A DNA stretch of 64,000 bases from Carboxylicivirga mesophila (GTDB taxonomy: Bacteria > Bacteroidota > Bacteroidia > Bacteroidales > Marinilabiliaceae): positions 1-64,000 of the forward strand of contig NZ_JAGUCN010000005.1 in the NCBI RefSeq assembly GCF_018271975.1, read 5' to 3'. Of this stretch, positions 1-6,889 are shown piece by piece. How positions within the stretch are numbered: position 1 is the first letter of the stretch; every line of letters begins with the position of its first letter. The notes beneath the pieces were generated by a model that saw only the letters and a list, made by a program, of their open reading frames with translations, did no database searches and was not told where the DNA came from. A program made the translations under genes and the position numbers.

Positions 1-210
1 CAGCGTGTATTTGCTTGTTTTAGTGCTTGGACAAGCCGATACACCGTGTATCGGGCCCAACAAGTTCCAAAAAGTCAAAATACACCGTGTATTTGCTCCA
101 ACAAGTCCAAAAATGCAAAATACATCGTGTATCGGCATCGCCAGGCTTCAAAATGCAAAAATACATGGTGTATCGACGCTTTTTCATTTTCTGCTCGATA
201 CACGGTGTAT
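1..210. repeat. Palindrome array 1 (about 41-bp period) upstream of DUF6261-type gene
   Basis: Five 13-bp palindromes of consensus ATACAYSGTGTAT lie at 39-51, 80-92, 120-132, 161-173 and 198-210. Start-to-start distances are 41, 40, 41 and 37 bp. A sixth, cut by the window edge, ends at base 10 in the same phase (GCGTGTAT). The units read ATACACCGTGTAT twice, then ATACATCGTGTAT, ATACATGGTGTAT and ATACACGGTGTAT, so outer arms are fixed and only the centre varies. Intervening segments of 24-28 bp are partly alike (CAACAAGT-CCAAAAATGCAAA type at 52-119). Unlike CRISPR, the palindromes vary and the spacers are related. The last unit ends 57 bp before the start codon at 268. Function is unknown. 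Confidence 0.85.
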
Positions 211-267
211 CAACCATCTGAAACTAATCTCACTAAATACATTTTACAAACCTCTAAATAGGACAAT

Positions 268-987
268 ATGGAGAAAATTCAAAAAATTCGATTAAACACC
301 CGCATCAGCGAAGTCAATGGTTTGGTGCAGCAGCTTATTGATGAGTACAAAAAGCGTGATTATTCGGCTGACAGCTACCTCACCATGGTATATAAGCAGC
401 TGAGTGAACAGAACGCACAACTGGGCATTGCCATTAAGCGCGATTCCATTGAATCGGAATTGGCCGAACTGGACGATGTAACCGACAGTGTATTTACCTT
501 GCTGCATGGTTTGGTCAAAGGCTATACCTACCACCCCGATGAAGCCATATCCGGCCCTGCCATACAACTGTTTAAAATGATAGATAAGTATGGCCTGGAA
601 GTAAAAAGCAAAGGCTACCGCGAAGAGTATCCGCTGCTGAGCTCAATGATTACCGATAGTAAAACCGAGCCCTATGCGGCCTGCATCACGGCCCTGACCG
701 GGTGCGACGTGCGCTTCAGCCAGCTCGAAACGGCGGTGGTTAATTTTAACGCCAAACAGCATGCCTACTATGGTGCCAGGGACGACCAACAGGAGCTGGA
801 AACAGCATCGGTGATTAAAAAACGCCTCATCAACTTACTTCACGATGATGTGGCCCCTTACCTATATACTATGCAAAAGGTAAATGCACCCCTATATGGC
901 CGGCTGGCACAATTTACTGCCAATCGCATTGCCGAGAGTAATGCCGTGGTGCGCAACCGCAGCACTAAAGTGGTAGCAGACCAATAA
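268..987 (+). CDS. DUF6261-type protein, copy A
   Basis: A 239-residue soluble, mainly helical protein with no signal peptide or membrane segment. It matches what I remember of the DUF6261 family of Bacteroidota proteins, which has no assigned function. It is homologous to the 240-residue product at 56987-57709: both have a central stretch ending in 'YHPD'/'LHPD', then a 'DKYG' motif, and similar helical halves on either side. The start at 268 is the first ATG after the palindrome array, and a hairpin terminator follows the stop. The gene stands alone. Its sequence gives no catalytic motif. Both copies sit behind comparable repeat arrays, so a role connected with the array (binding it, or being regulated through it) is an inference. 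Confidence 0.75.
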   Translation: MEKIQKIRLNTRISEVNGLVQQLIDEYKKRDYSADSYLTMVYKQLSEQNAQLGIAIKRDSIESELAELDDVTDSVFTLLHGLVKGYTYHPDEAISGPAIQLFKMIDKYGLEVKSKGYREEYPLLSSMITDSKTEPYAACITALTGCDVRFSQLETAVVNFNAKQHAYYGARDDQQELETASVIKKRLINLLHDDVAPYLYTMQKVNAPLYGRLAQFTANRIAESNAVVRNRSTKVVADQ

Positions 988-1008
988 ACAGTTAACCGAG
1001 ATTAGTTG

Positions 1009-1036
1009 CAGCCCTGCAGACATGTGGGGCTGTTTT
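1009..1036 (+). terminator. Intrinsic terminator of DUF6261 copy A
   Basis: CAGCCC pairs with GGGCTG around a 12-nt loop and is followed by TTTTGT, 22 bp after the stop at 987. The rest of the gap to 1241 is AT-rich with no gene seen. Confidence 0.7.
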
Positions 1037-1164
1037 GTATCAACCGCCCTATTAATACGCCATACCGACTCCTCTTATATGGCACTATACTTTTCTATAT
1101 AGAAAATATTATACATCTTTAGGATGGTGATGGATATAAGAAAAGTAACAGCACCTGGTGAGGT

Positions 1165-1184
1165 TGTTTGGGAGTTAGCAGCAA
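1165..1184 (+). repeat. attC-like right boundary (R'-like) before first cassette-like gene
   Basis: GTTTGGGAGTTAGCAGCAAT resembles the ends of the two elements at 1891-2047 and 2428-2482, which have TTTTGGAGTTCTATAT and TTTGGAAGTTATAT. GTTAGCA at 1173-1179 is the exact reverse complement of TGCTAAC just after the next gene. It could be the left boundary of a gene cassette, but the match to the integron consensus GTTRRRY is imperfect. Confidence 0.35.
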
Positions 1185-1241
1185 TTATTCAGTGATAAAA
1201 ATCTGTTACAATTAATACTCAAAACTTTTATTAGTCGAAGA

Positions 1242-1886
1242 ATGAAAATAGACAATGACAATATACGTAAACTAGCTGATGACATTGTTCTCTCAATCAC
1301 AGAGAGTTTTTATGCGAATGGTGTTTTTAATGACGATGATATTAAGGATAGTGAATCACATTTCAAGGCACTTAAGCGAATACTTGATGAAGGCGGTATA
1401 GATAATCTGAGCATGACTGTTGACCATACAGATAGTTTAACTTCAAAAGCTCGACACTATAAAAAAAATAACGAATTAGACTACGCCAGAATATTCTATG
1501 CGACTTACTTTGAACATCAAGTTAATGATTTAATTGACTTATATTGTAGAAGAAATAAAATTGACAATAAAAACAGATTGTCTATAATTCAGTCGGTTAA
1601 TATTTGGGGTAAATTCACTTGGTTACTCGAACTTATGAACTACCCAAAGTTCAATAAGAATCACCTAAATACTATTAAGAATCTTGCTGATTCAAGAAAT
1701 GCTTTTGTCCATTATAAATGGAAAGAAGACCCAGATTTTCATAGTGATATTAATCTGGAAGCCGAACAGAAAAAAATAGAGGACGAATTTAAAAGGATTG
1801 AAAATGCAGTAAAGTACTTTAGAAATTATTGCAGCAAGATTAAGTTTAATGGAAAGAAGAACCATTTAAAAAAACTTATAAAATAA
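1242..1886 (+). CDS. Unknown protein with a HEPN-like R(x4)H motif, cassette-like
   Basis: A 214-residue charged, helical, cytoplasmic-looking protein that I do not recognise as a named family. Residues 152-157 read RNAFVH, fitting the R-x4-6-H signature of HEPN ribonuclease domains, and sit late in the protein as in many single-domain HEPN proteins. This is a weak match because the motif is short. The coding sequence is clearly more AT-rich than kdsA or rarA nearby, which suggests acquisition. It is flanked by attC-like repeats and followed by two further unknown genes in the same direction. It could be a cassette-borne toxin or defence gene, but no cognate antitoxin is visible. Confidence 0.6.
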   Translation: MKIDNDNIRKLADDIVLSITESFYANGVFNDDDIKDSESHFKALKRILDEGGIDNLSMTVDHTDSLTSKARHYKKNNELDYARIFYATYFEHQVNDLIDLYCRRNKIDNKNRLSIIQSVNIWGKFTWLLELMNYPKFNKNHLNTIKNLADSRNAFVHYKWKEDPDFHSDINLEAEQKKIEDEFKRIENAVKYFRNYCSKIKFNGKKNHLKKLIK

Positions 1887-1890
1887 AAGC

Positions 1891-2047
1891 TGCTAACACG
1901 CTAGTATAAAGCATATGGCATTCGAGATTTTTTTGAAGTATAGTTCGGTATTCGACTACCGCCAAATCTCTGATTTGGCTTAAAATGAAAAGTTAAAAAC
2001 AAATAAAAGTTTTGGCTCAGAGGAGTATTTTGGAGTTCTATATCTGC
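1891..2047 (+). repeat. attC-like recombination element 1 (long form)
   Basis: It begins with TGCTAACACGCTAG five bases after the preceding stop and ends with GAGTATTTTGGAGTTCTATAT. It shares the first block (AACACGCTAG, then AAGCATWTGGCATTCG) and the last block with the element at 2428-2482. Inside is an 8-bp perfect hairpin, GCCAAATC (1961-1968) against GATTTGGC (1972-1979). A gene-spanning pair of inverted terminal motifs with internal dyad symmetry is the layout of integron attC sites. No integrase gene is in the window, so this would be a cluster of attC sites without an integrase. Confidence 0.45.
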
Positions 2048-2098
2048 TTCGGTAGTTGGACTAATAATCTTTTTAGCGAAAATCATAAAGCTATTCAA

Positions 2099-2440
2099 AT
2101 GAAAAGAAAAGAAATTGCAATTACAACTGTACTAATCTTAATTGGATTGGTTTTCACATTTCTAGCTTTTGCAAAAAACTTCTCTAACATTGATATTTTT
2201 CGAACAAAAAACATTGCATATCACAATGAAAAGCTTCTTAAAATCAATAATTCAGAAGACATTGATTTTGTAAAGAATGAAGTAATTAAGTTTATTGAAA
2301 ATTCAAATTATAGAAATTCACAGACTACAGAAAGAGCTGTAAAAGTTTCTAGGAATTTAGTCGTTGTACTTTTAGGGAATTTGATTGTATTAATCTTATT
2401 GCTATTTAGACTGATAAAAAAACACCCCACAACACGCTAG
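2099..2440 (+). CDS. Small two-TM membrane protein, cassette-like
   Basis: The start is placed at the ATG at 2099 because the longer in-frame reading from 2012 would begin inside the attC-like element. The product has 113 residues, with one hydrophobic segment near the N-terminus (about residues 6-26) and another near the C-terminus (about 88-106). The charged stretch between them is presumably extracytoplasmic or coiled-coil-like. I do not recognise a family. Its stop codon (TAG, 2438-2440) is supplied by the AACACGCTAG block of the next attC-like element, as often seen in integron gene cassettes. Codon use is AT-rich. Confidence 0.5.
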   Translation: MKRKEIAITTVLILIGLVFTFLAFAKNFSNIDIFRTKNIAYHNEKLLKINNSEDIDFVKNEVIKFIENSNYRNSQTTERAVKVSRNLVVVLLGNLIVLILLLFRLIKKHPTTR

Positions 2441-2482
2441 CCTCAAGCATTTGGCATTCGTGAGTATTTGGAAGTTATATGG
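2428..2482 (+). repeat. attC-like recombination element 2 (short form)
   Basis: The element runs from CACAACACGCTAG through AAGCATTTGGCATTCG to GAGTATTTGGAAGTTATATGG, about 55 bp in all, close to the classic attC minimum. It overlaps the end of the preceding gene and lies directly before the next. It repeats the blocks of the element at 1891-2047 in the same order. Confidence 0.45.
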
Positions 2483-2504
2483 TGTATAAACCAATAAAAT
2501 TTAC

Positions 2505-3173
2505 ATGAAAAGGATTCTGAATCACATTAATAGACCTGGAATGGTGCTAGTATTATTTCTGTTGTCCTTCACTTTGTCAGTTTGCTCTAAAGTTTTTAGG
2601 ATATTTTTTAAAACCTATTTACCATTGGGACTGGGAGACTATAACACTTCGATTTATACAATGATTCTGGTAATACTTACAAGTGTTTTTATAATCTGGT
2701 TCATTACTTTATTAAACATTAGATATACATTAAAAGGACTACTGATTCCTGCTTTTGTGATTCTGAACTTACTTGTTAGTGCTAAAATTGGAGATCTCTT
2801 GACTACTCCAGCTGTTAAAGCATTTTGCAATCTGAATAAGGACAATATTATAGAAATGATAACAATATTGGAAAAAAATAATATTCAATCTATTAAGAGG
2901 ATTCCTATAAATGGTGATTTTCATATCATACCTTTTCAAAACAGAAATGACTCCCAGAAAGAACTGATTAATATATCGAGACAACTTGGTTTTATTAGTG
3001 TAACAAGACAAGAATATATTTTGCTTATATATGAATTATCAATGTGGGGTGGCTATGGTTTAATACTTGCAGATGGTGAAAAGGTTAATTCTTTCCATCA
3101 ATTAGAATTTGGTGGTCAAATTGCAAAATGGGAAGAAATCAATACTAATGTATACTACTATGAATTTGATTAA
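2505..3173 (+). CDS. Unknown membrane protein with three N-terminal TM segments, cassette-like
   Basis: A 222-residue protein not recognised as any named family. Three hydrophobic segments occur at about residues 10-30, 47-69 and 75-93, followed by a soluble C-terminal domain of about 120 residues with many charged and aromatic residues. The gene begins 22 bp after the short attC-like element and is AT-rich like the two genes before it. No attC-like element follows its stop, so it may be the last cassette or a gene at the insertion point. Confidence 0.6.
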   Translation: MKRILNHINRPGMVLVLFLLSFTLSVCSKVFRIFFKTYLPLGLGDYNTSIYTMILVILTSVFIIWFITLLNIRYTLKGLLIPAFVILNLLVSAKIGDLLTTPAVKAFCNLNKDNIIEMITILEKNNIQSIKRIPINGDFHIIPFQNRNDSQKELINISRQLGFISVTRQEYILLIYELSMWGGYGLILADGEKVNSFHQLEFGGQIAKWEEINTNVYYYEFD

Positions 3174-3255
3174 TAAACCTTTCATCGCAACAGCATGAAT
3201 CCAATTCCCCCACTGCCGCGCGAATCCAATCACCTAACAAACAACACCCAAACCC

Positions 3256-4098
3256 ATGAAACAACTACTTACCTTCATCATCATTGCCATTATCACCATT
3301 AGCTGCAGCACAAATCAGGATGATTGGTACCAAATCCAGCAGCTCAATAAGCGCACTTATAGTATTTCCGAGCCCAACAGTTCGCAGCGTAACTCCAGCT
3401 TTTTAATCATTGGTGAGAAAGAAGCCATATTGCTGGATGCCGGCACAGGCGAAAACAAAATGCAGAGTATGGCACAGGTGGCCAATTCGCTCAGTCCGGT
3501 GCCGGTTACCTTGCTACTGTCCCACTTTCATTTCGACCACATTGGCGGCGCTTCTGATTTTCGTAAAGTTGGCCTTGCGGCACTTCCATTTCTTGCCAAT
3601 CGCCTGTCTGCCGATAGCATTCTGGTACTTACTAAAACTGAAGTATTAAGTGATGATACCATCAGCCTAAAAATCGACAGACTATACCCTGTTGGCGAAG
3701 CCATTGATTTAGGCAACCGTAACATACAAGTACTCCACACACCCGGCCATTCAAAGGCCTCCATTGCGCTTATCGACCATGAGCAGCGATACATCTTTAC
3801 CGGCGATCTCATCTACAACGACCTGTTGCTGGTTAACAACTGTGAGGCCTACCTGCAAAGCATCAATACCATACAAGAGCATAGCAATGCCGGCTATCGT
3901 ATATTTGGCTCACATGGCACTCCCGAGGTCGACTATGCACACCTGGTAAAAGTAAAAGAGGCTTTAACAGCCTACCTGGCAGACGATGGTTCCTTTGACT
4001 CTATCAGGAACATCAGTTTCTTTGGCACTCCTAAAGAGGTATATCAAAAAGGAGATGTAGCCTTTATCGTGGGTTATAGCGATGTGTTTAAGCATTAA
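3256..4098 (+). CDS. MBL-fold metallohydrolase lipoprotein
   Basis: A 280-residue metallo-beta-lactamase-fold hydrolase. The N-terminus is a lipoprotein signal ending in TISC (Cys17), so the enzyme should be anchored in the envelope. Metal ligands are visible: H90-F-H92-F-D94-H95, H165 in 'HTPGHS', D184 in 'FTGD' and H219 in 'GSHG'. This is the full two-zinc set of the glyoxalase II/lactonase-like branch. The substrate cannot be told from sequence. The gene stands alone, and composition returns to the genome norm here, marking the right edge of the AT-rich island. Confidence 0.85.
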   Translation: MKQLLTFIIIAIITISCSTNQDDWYQIQQLNKRTYSISEPNSSQRNSSFLIIGEKEAILLDAGTGENKMQSMAQVANSLSPVPVTLLLSHFHFDHIGGASDFRKVGLAALPFLANRLSADSILVLTKTEVLSDDTISLKIDRLYPVGEAIDLGNRNIQVLHTPGHSKASIALIDHEQRYIFTGDLIYNDLLLVNNCEAYLQSINTIQEHSNAGYRIFGSHGTPEVDYAHLVKVKEALTAYLADDGSFDSIRNISFFGTPKEVYQKGDVAFIVGYSDVFKH

Positions 4099-4518
4099 AA
4101 CTACATAAGTGTTATTGAACCATTTTCTAAAACCACCAATTGTTTTCCTTAAAAATCAGAAACTGACAACTCGAGAATTGCTCACAGCAATCGCATTAAA
4201 AAAACTGTTTTTTTCAACTCAAGCCGTTGAGGCTTCACCTTTTTGCCTCCAGCTCAAAAAGGTGAGAAAAAAGCCGCCGACTAAAGTACTTGTTTACCCA
4301 TTAAGGCAACGCTTCTGGAAAAATTTAAAGATTTACAGCTTGGGAGCAAATTTTTCTTACCTCCGCTTTTGCCAATGGGTCCCAAACGGCGTTACTTATG
4401 TCGGTAAAGCGTATAAAAAAAACATCACTATTCTAAAGGTGATTACCCTAGAGTATTTCATTCTGCTGCTGCAGGCAACAATGAAATTTGTATTTTTGGG
4501 TTCTTAAAACAAAGATGC
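4099..4518. other. Intergenic region with a strong hairpin, no convincing gene
   Basis: About 420 bp without a believable gene. A 132-codon open frame here has no family resemblance and an odd composition. It holds a 10-bp inverted repeat, CACCTTTTTG (4236-4245) and CAAAAAGGTG (4255-4264), with a 9-nt loop. No T-run follows, so it is not an obvious terminator. The right end carries a probable promoter for rarA. Confidence 0.5.
4491..4498 (+). promoter_or_regulatory. Probable -7 box for rarA
   Basis: TATTTTTG fits the Bacteroidota TAnnTTTG -7 element and ends 20 bp before the rarA start. No clear TTG -33 box is seen. Confidence 0.45.
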
Positions 4519-5799
4519 ATGAGTGGATATCCTCCCCTGGCCGAGCGGATGCGGCCAACAAACCTGGAACAATACATTGGTCAGAAGCACCTGGTTGGCA
4601 AAGGCGCTGTGCTGCGTAAGATGCTTGATCGCAAAGTGATTTCGTCCATCATTTTATGGGGGCCTCCGGGAGTTGGTAAAACCACCCTGGCCAAAATCAT
4701 CTCCAAGCAACTTGAGCGACCATTCTTTGTGCTGTCGGCCATCAACTCTGGGGTGAAGGATGTGCGCGAAGCCATAGAAAAGGCCCGTAAGGCCCGGTTC
4801 TTCAGTTCGCCCTCTCCCATCCTGTTTATCGATGAGATACACCGCTTCAGCAAGTCGCAGCAGGATAGCCTGCTGGGTGCCGTAGAAGAAGGTGTGGTAA
4901 CGCTGATTGGTGCCACCACCGAAAACCCGTCATTTGAGGTTATTTCGCCACTCTTGTCGCGCTGCCAGGTGTATGTACTCAAAGCCCTTGAAAAAGAGGA
5001 TTTGCTCGAACTGGTTGACAAGGTGCTCAGCGAGGACATTCTTTTAAAGGAGAAGAACATCACGGTTAAAGAAGACACCGCCTTACTGCGTTACTCAGGT
5101 GGCGATGCACGTAAGCTGCTCAATATCCTCGAACTGGTGACCAATGCCGAAATAAGCAGCGAAACGATTGAGATTACCGATGAACTGGTCACCACACATC
5201 TACAACAAAACCCGGCCCAGTACGATAAAAATGGCGAGATGCATTACGACATTGTATCGGCCTTTATTAAATCTATTCGTGGCAGCGACCCAAATGCAGC
5301 CGTATATTGGTTGGCACGCATGGTAGAAGGTGGCGAAGATCCTAAATTCATTGCCCGCCGCCTGATTATTTCGGCCTCCGAAGATATTGGACTGGCCAAT
5401 CCCAATGCGCTACTGCTGGCTACCAACTGTTTCGAAGCCATTAAGATGGTGGGCTGGCCCGAGGCCCGTATTATTCTGTCGCAAGTTACCATTTACCTGG
5501 CCACCAGCCCCAAAAGTAACTCGGCCTATCAGGCCATAAAAGATGCCCAGTCAATAGTCAAACAAACCGGTAACCTGCCGGTGCCGCTGCATCTGCGCAA
5601 TGCGCCCACCAAGCTCATGAAAGAGCTTAACTATGGTAAGGAGTATTTATATGCTCACTCCTATCCTAATAATTTTGTGGAGCAGGATTACCTGCCCGAT
5701 GAGCTTCAGAAACAGCAGATCTATCATCCGCAAAACAACCCGCAGGAAGCCAAAGTGAATGAACGTATGCAGTTTTTGTGGAAGGACCGGTATAAGTAA
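4519..5799 (+). CDS. rarA: Replication-associated recombination protein A (AAA+ ATPase)
   Basis: A 426-residue RarA/MgsA family ATPase acting at stalled replication forks with single-strand binding protein. Walker A is GPPGVGKTT (residues 48-56), Walker B is LFIDEIHRF (102-110) and a sensor-like GATTENPSFE follows (131-140). The C-terminal half has the helical tetramerisation region ('GGEDPKFIARRLIISASEDIG'). Length and motif order match the family. The gene is monocistronic, with kdsA 214 bp downstream behind its own promoter. Confidence 0.95.
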   Translation: MSGYPPLAERMRPTNLEQYIGQKHLVGKGAVLRKMLDRKVISSIILWGPPGVGKTTLAKIISKQLERPFFVLSAINSGVKDVREAIEKARKARFFSSPSPILFIDEIHRFSKSQQDSLLGAVEEGVVTLIGATTENPSFEVISPLLSRCQVYVLKALEKEDLLELVDKVLSEDILLKEKNITVKEDTALLRYSGGDARKLLNILELVTNAEISSETIEITDELVTTHLQQNPAQYDKNGEMHYDIVSAFIKSIRGSDPNAAVYWLARMVEGGEDPKFIARRLIISASEDIGLANPNALLLATNCFEAIKMVGWPEARIILSQVTIYLATSPKSNSAYQAIKDAQSIVKQTGNLPVPLHLRNAPTKLMKELNYGKEYLYAHSYPNNFVEQDYLPDELQKQQIYHPQNNPQEAKVNERMQFLWKDRYK

Positions 5800-5951
5800 G
5801 AATACAGTCCGAAGTTCGAAAGTCCGCTGCATAAAACGGATTGCAGCTTTATGAGCACCTTGTAAGTAAAGATGCGAGCCGCAGAAACTCATTACTCACG
5901 ACTGACCACTCACTACTGACTAATTTAATTTAAAATGTCAGTGGCTTTGCC

Positions 5952-5959
5952 TATTTTTG
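5952..5959 (+). promoter_or_regulatory. Probable -7 box for kdsA
   Basis: TATTTTTG, 54 bp before the kdsA start. The stretch just upstream (5885-5925) is a degenerate run of ACTCA/ACTGA-like words typical of non-coding spacer. Confidence 0.4.
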
Positions 5960-6013
5960 TAATCGAAATTAAAACAACCTCCGGACTATAGTGCTTCGGA
6001 CTATTTAACGACC

Positions 6014-6835
6014 ATGGATATAAATAAGATACCAAAGATTAAACATACCGATAGTGGCAACTTTTTCCTGCTGGCCGGCCCTTGTGCCATCGAAGGCGAA
6101 GAGATGGCCTTGCGCATAGCTGAGCGCATTGTTGAAATCACTAACAAGCTGCAGATACCTTACATTTTTAAGGGCTCGTACCGTAAAGCCAATCGTTCAC
6201 GCATCGATTCATTCAGTGGTATTGGCGATGAAAAAGCGTTGAAGATTCTGCGCAAGGTGAGCGAGACATTTGATGTGCCGACGGTTACAGATATTCATGC
6301 GGCCGAAGAAGCGGCCATGGCTGCCGAATATGTAGATGTATTGCAGATACCAGCCTTCTTATGTCGCCAAACTGACCTGTTGGTGGCCGCTGCTAACACA
6401 GGTAAGGTGGTTAACATTAAGAAAGGACAGTTTCTGAGCCCCGAATCGATGGTATTTGCTGTAAATAAAGTGAGAGACAGTCATAACAATCAGGTGATAC
6501 TAACCGACCGTGGTACCATGTTTGGCTACCAGGATATGATTGTTGATTACCGTGGTATCCCTGCCATGAAGCAATTCGATGTGCCTGTTGTACTTGATAT
6601 CACCCACTCACTGCAGCAACCTAATCAATCAAGCGGTGTGACAGGTGGTAAGCCCGAGCTGATTGAAACAGTGGCACGCGCTGGTATTGCTGTTGGTGCG
6701 GATGGGCTATTTATAGAAACACATTTCGATCCGGGTAATGCCAAATCAGATGGTGCCAATATGCTGCACCTCGATTTGCTGGAAGGCCTGATGACCCGAC
6801 TGGTAGAAATCAGAAAAGTGGTCAATACATTTTAA
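6014..6835 (+). CDS. kdsA: 3-deoxy-8-phosphooctulonate synthase
   Basis: A 273-residue KDO-8-phosphate synthase, joining phosphoenolpyruvate and arabinose-5-phosphate for lipopolysaccharide inner-core KDO. Family hallmarks are the N-terminal 'AGPCAIEG' strand, 'FKGSYRKANRS' with active-site Lys/Arg, 'RQTDLL', 'KKGQFLSPE' and a C-terminal 'ETHFDP' segment. Length is normal for the family. It stands alone between rarA and a convergent sensor kinase, with a terminator directly downstream. Its presence confirms a Gram-negative outer membrane with KDO. Confidence 0.95.
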   Translation: MDINKIPKIKHTDSGNFFLLAGPCAIEGEEMALRIAERIVEITNKLQIPYIFKGSYRKANRSRIDSFSGIGDEKALKILRKVSETFDVPTVTDIHAAEEAAMAAEYVDVLQIPAFLCRQTDLLVAAANTGKVVNIKKGQFLSPESMVFAVNKVRDSHNNQVILTDRGTMFGYQDMIVDYRGIPAMKQFDVPVVLDITHSLQQPNQSSGVTGGKPELIETVARAGIAVGADGLFIETHFDPGNAKSDGANMLHLDLLEGLMTRLVEIRKVVNTF

Positions 6836-6855
6836 GTCAGGAGAAAAAATATTTG

Positions 6856-6889
6856 AAAAGCGTCGAACCGAAGGTTACGGCGCTTTTTT
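6856..6889. terminator. Terminator between kdsA and the PAS kinase
   Basis: AAAAGCG pairs with CGCTTTT across a 13-18 nt loop and is followed by a T-run on the plus strand. The stop of the convergent kinase gene lies at its right end, so it may act in both directions. Confidence 0.7.

Noticed and set aside
1-210. CRISPR array
   Set aside because: The palindromes are too short and variable, the spacers are related to each other, and no cas gene is nearby.
1-295. Several overlapping open frames in the first 300 bp with repeated 'IHRV/YTVY' residues
   Set aside because: They are translations of the palindrome array in different frames. The periodic residues reflect the 41-bp DNA repeat, not a protein.
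1901-2098. 65-residue minus-strand open frame over the attC-like element
   Set aside because: It is the antisense of the repeat element and has no motif.
4109-4507. 132-residue open frame between the MBL lipoprotein and rarA
   Set aside because: No family resemblance, basic low-complexity composition and an internal DNA hairpin. Judged non-coding.
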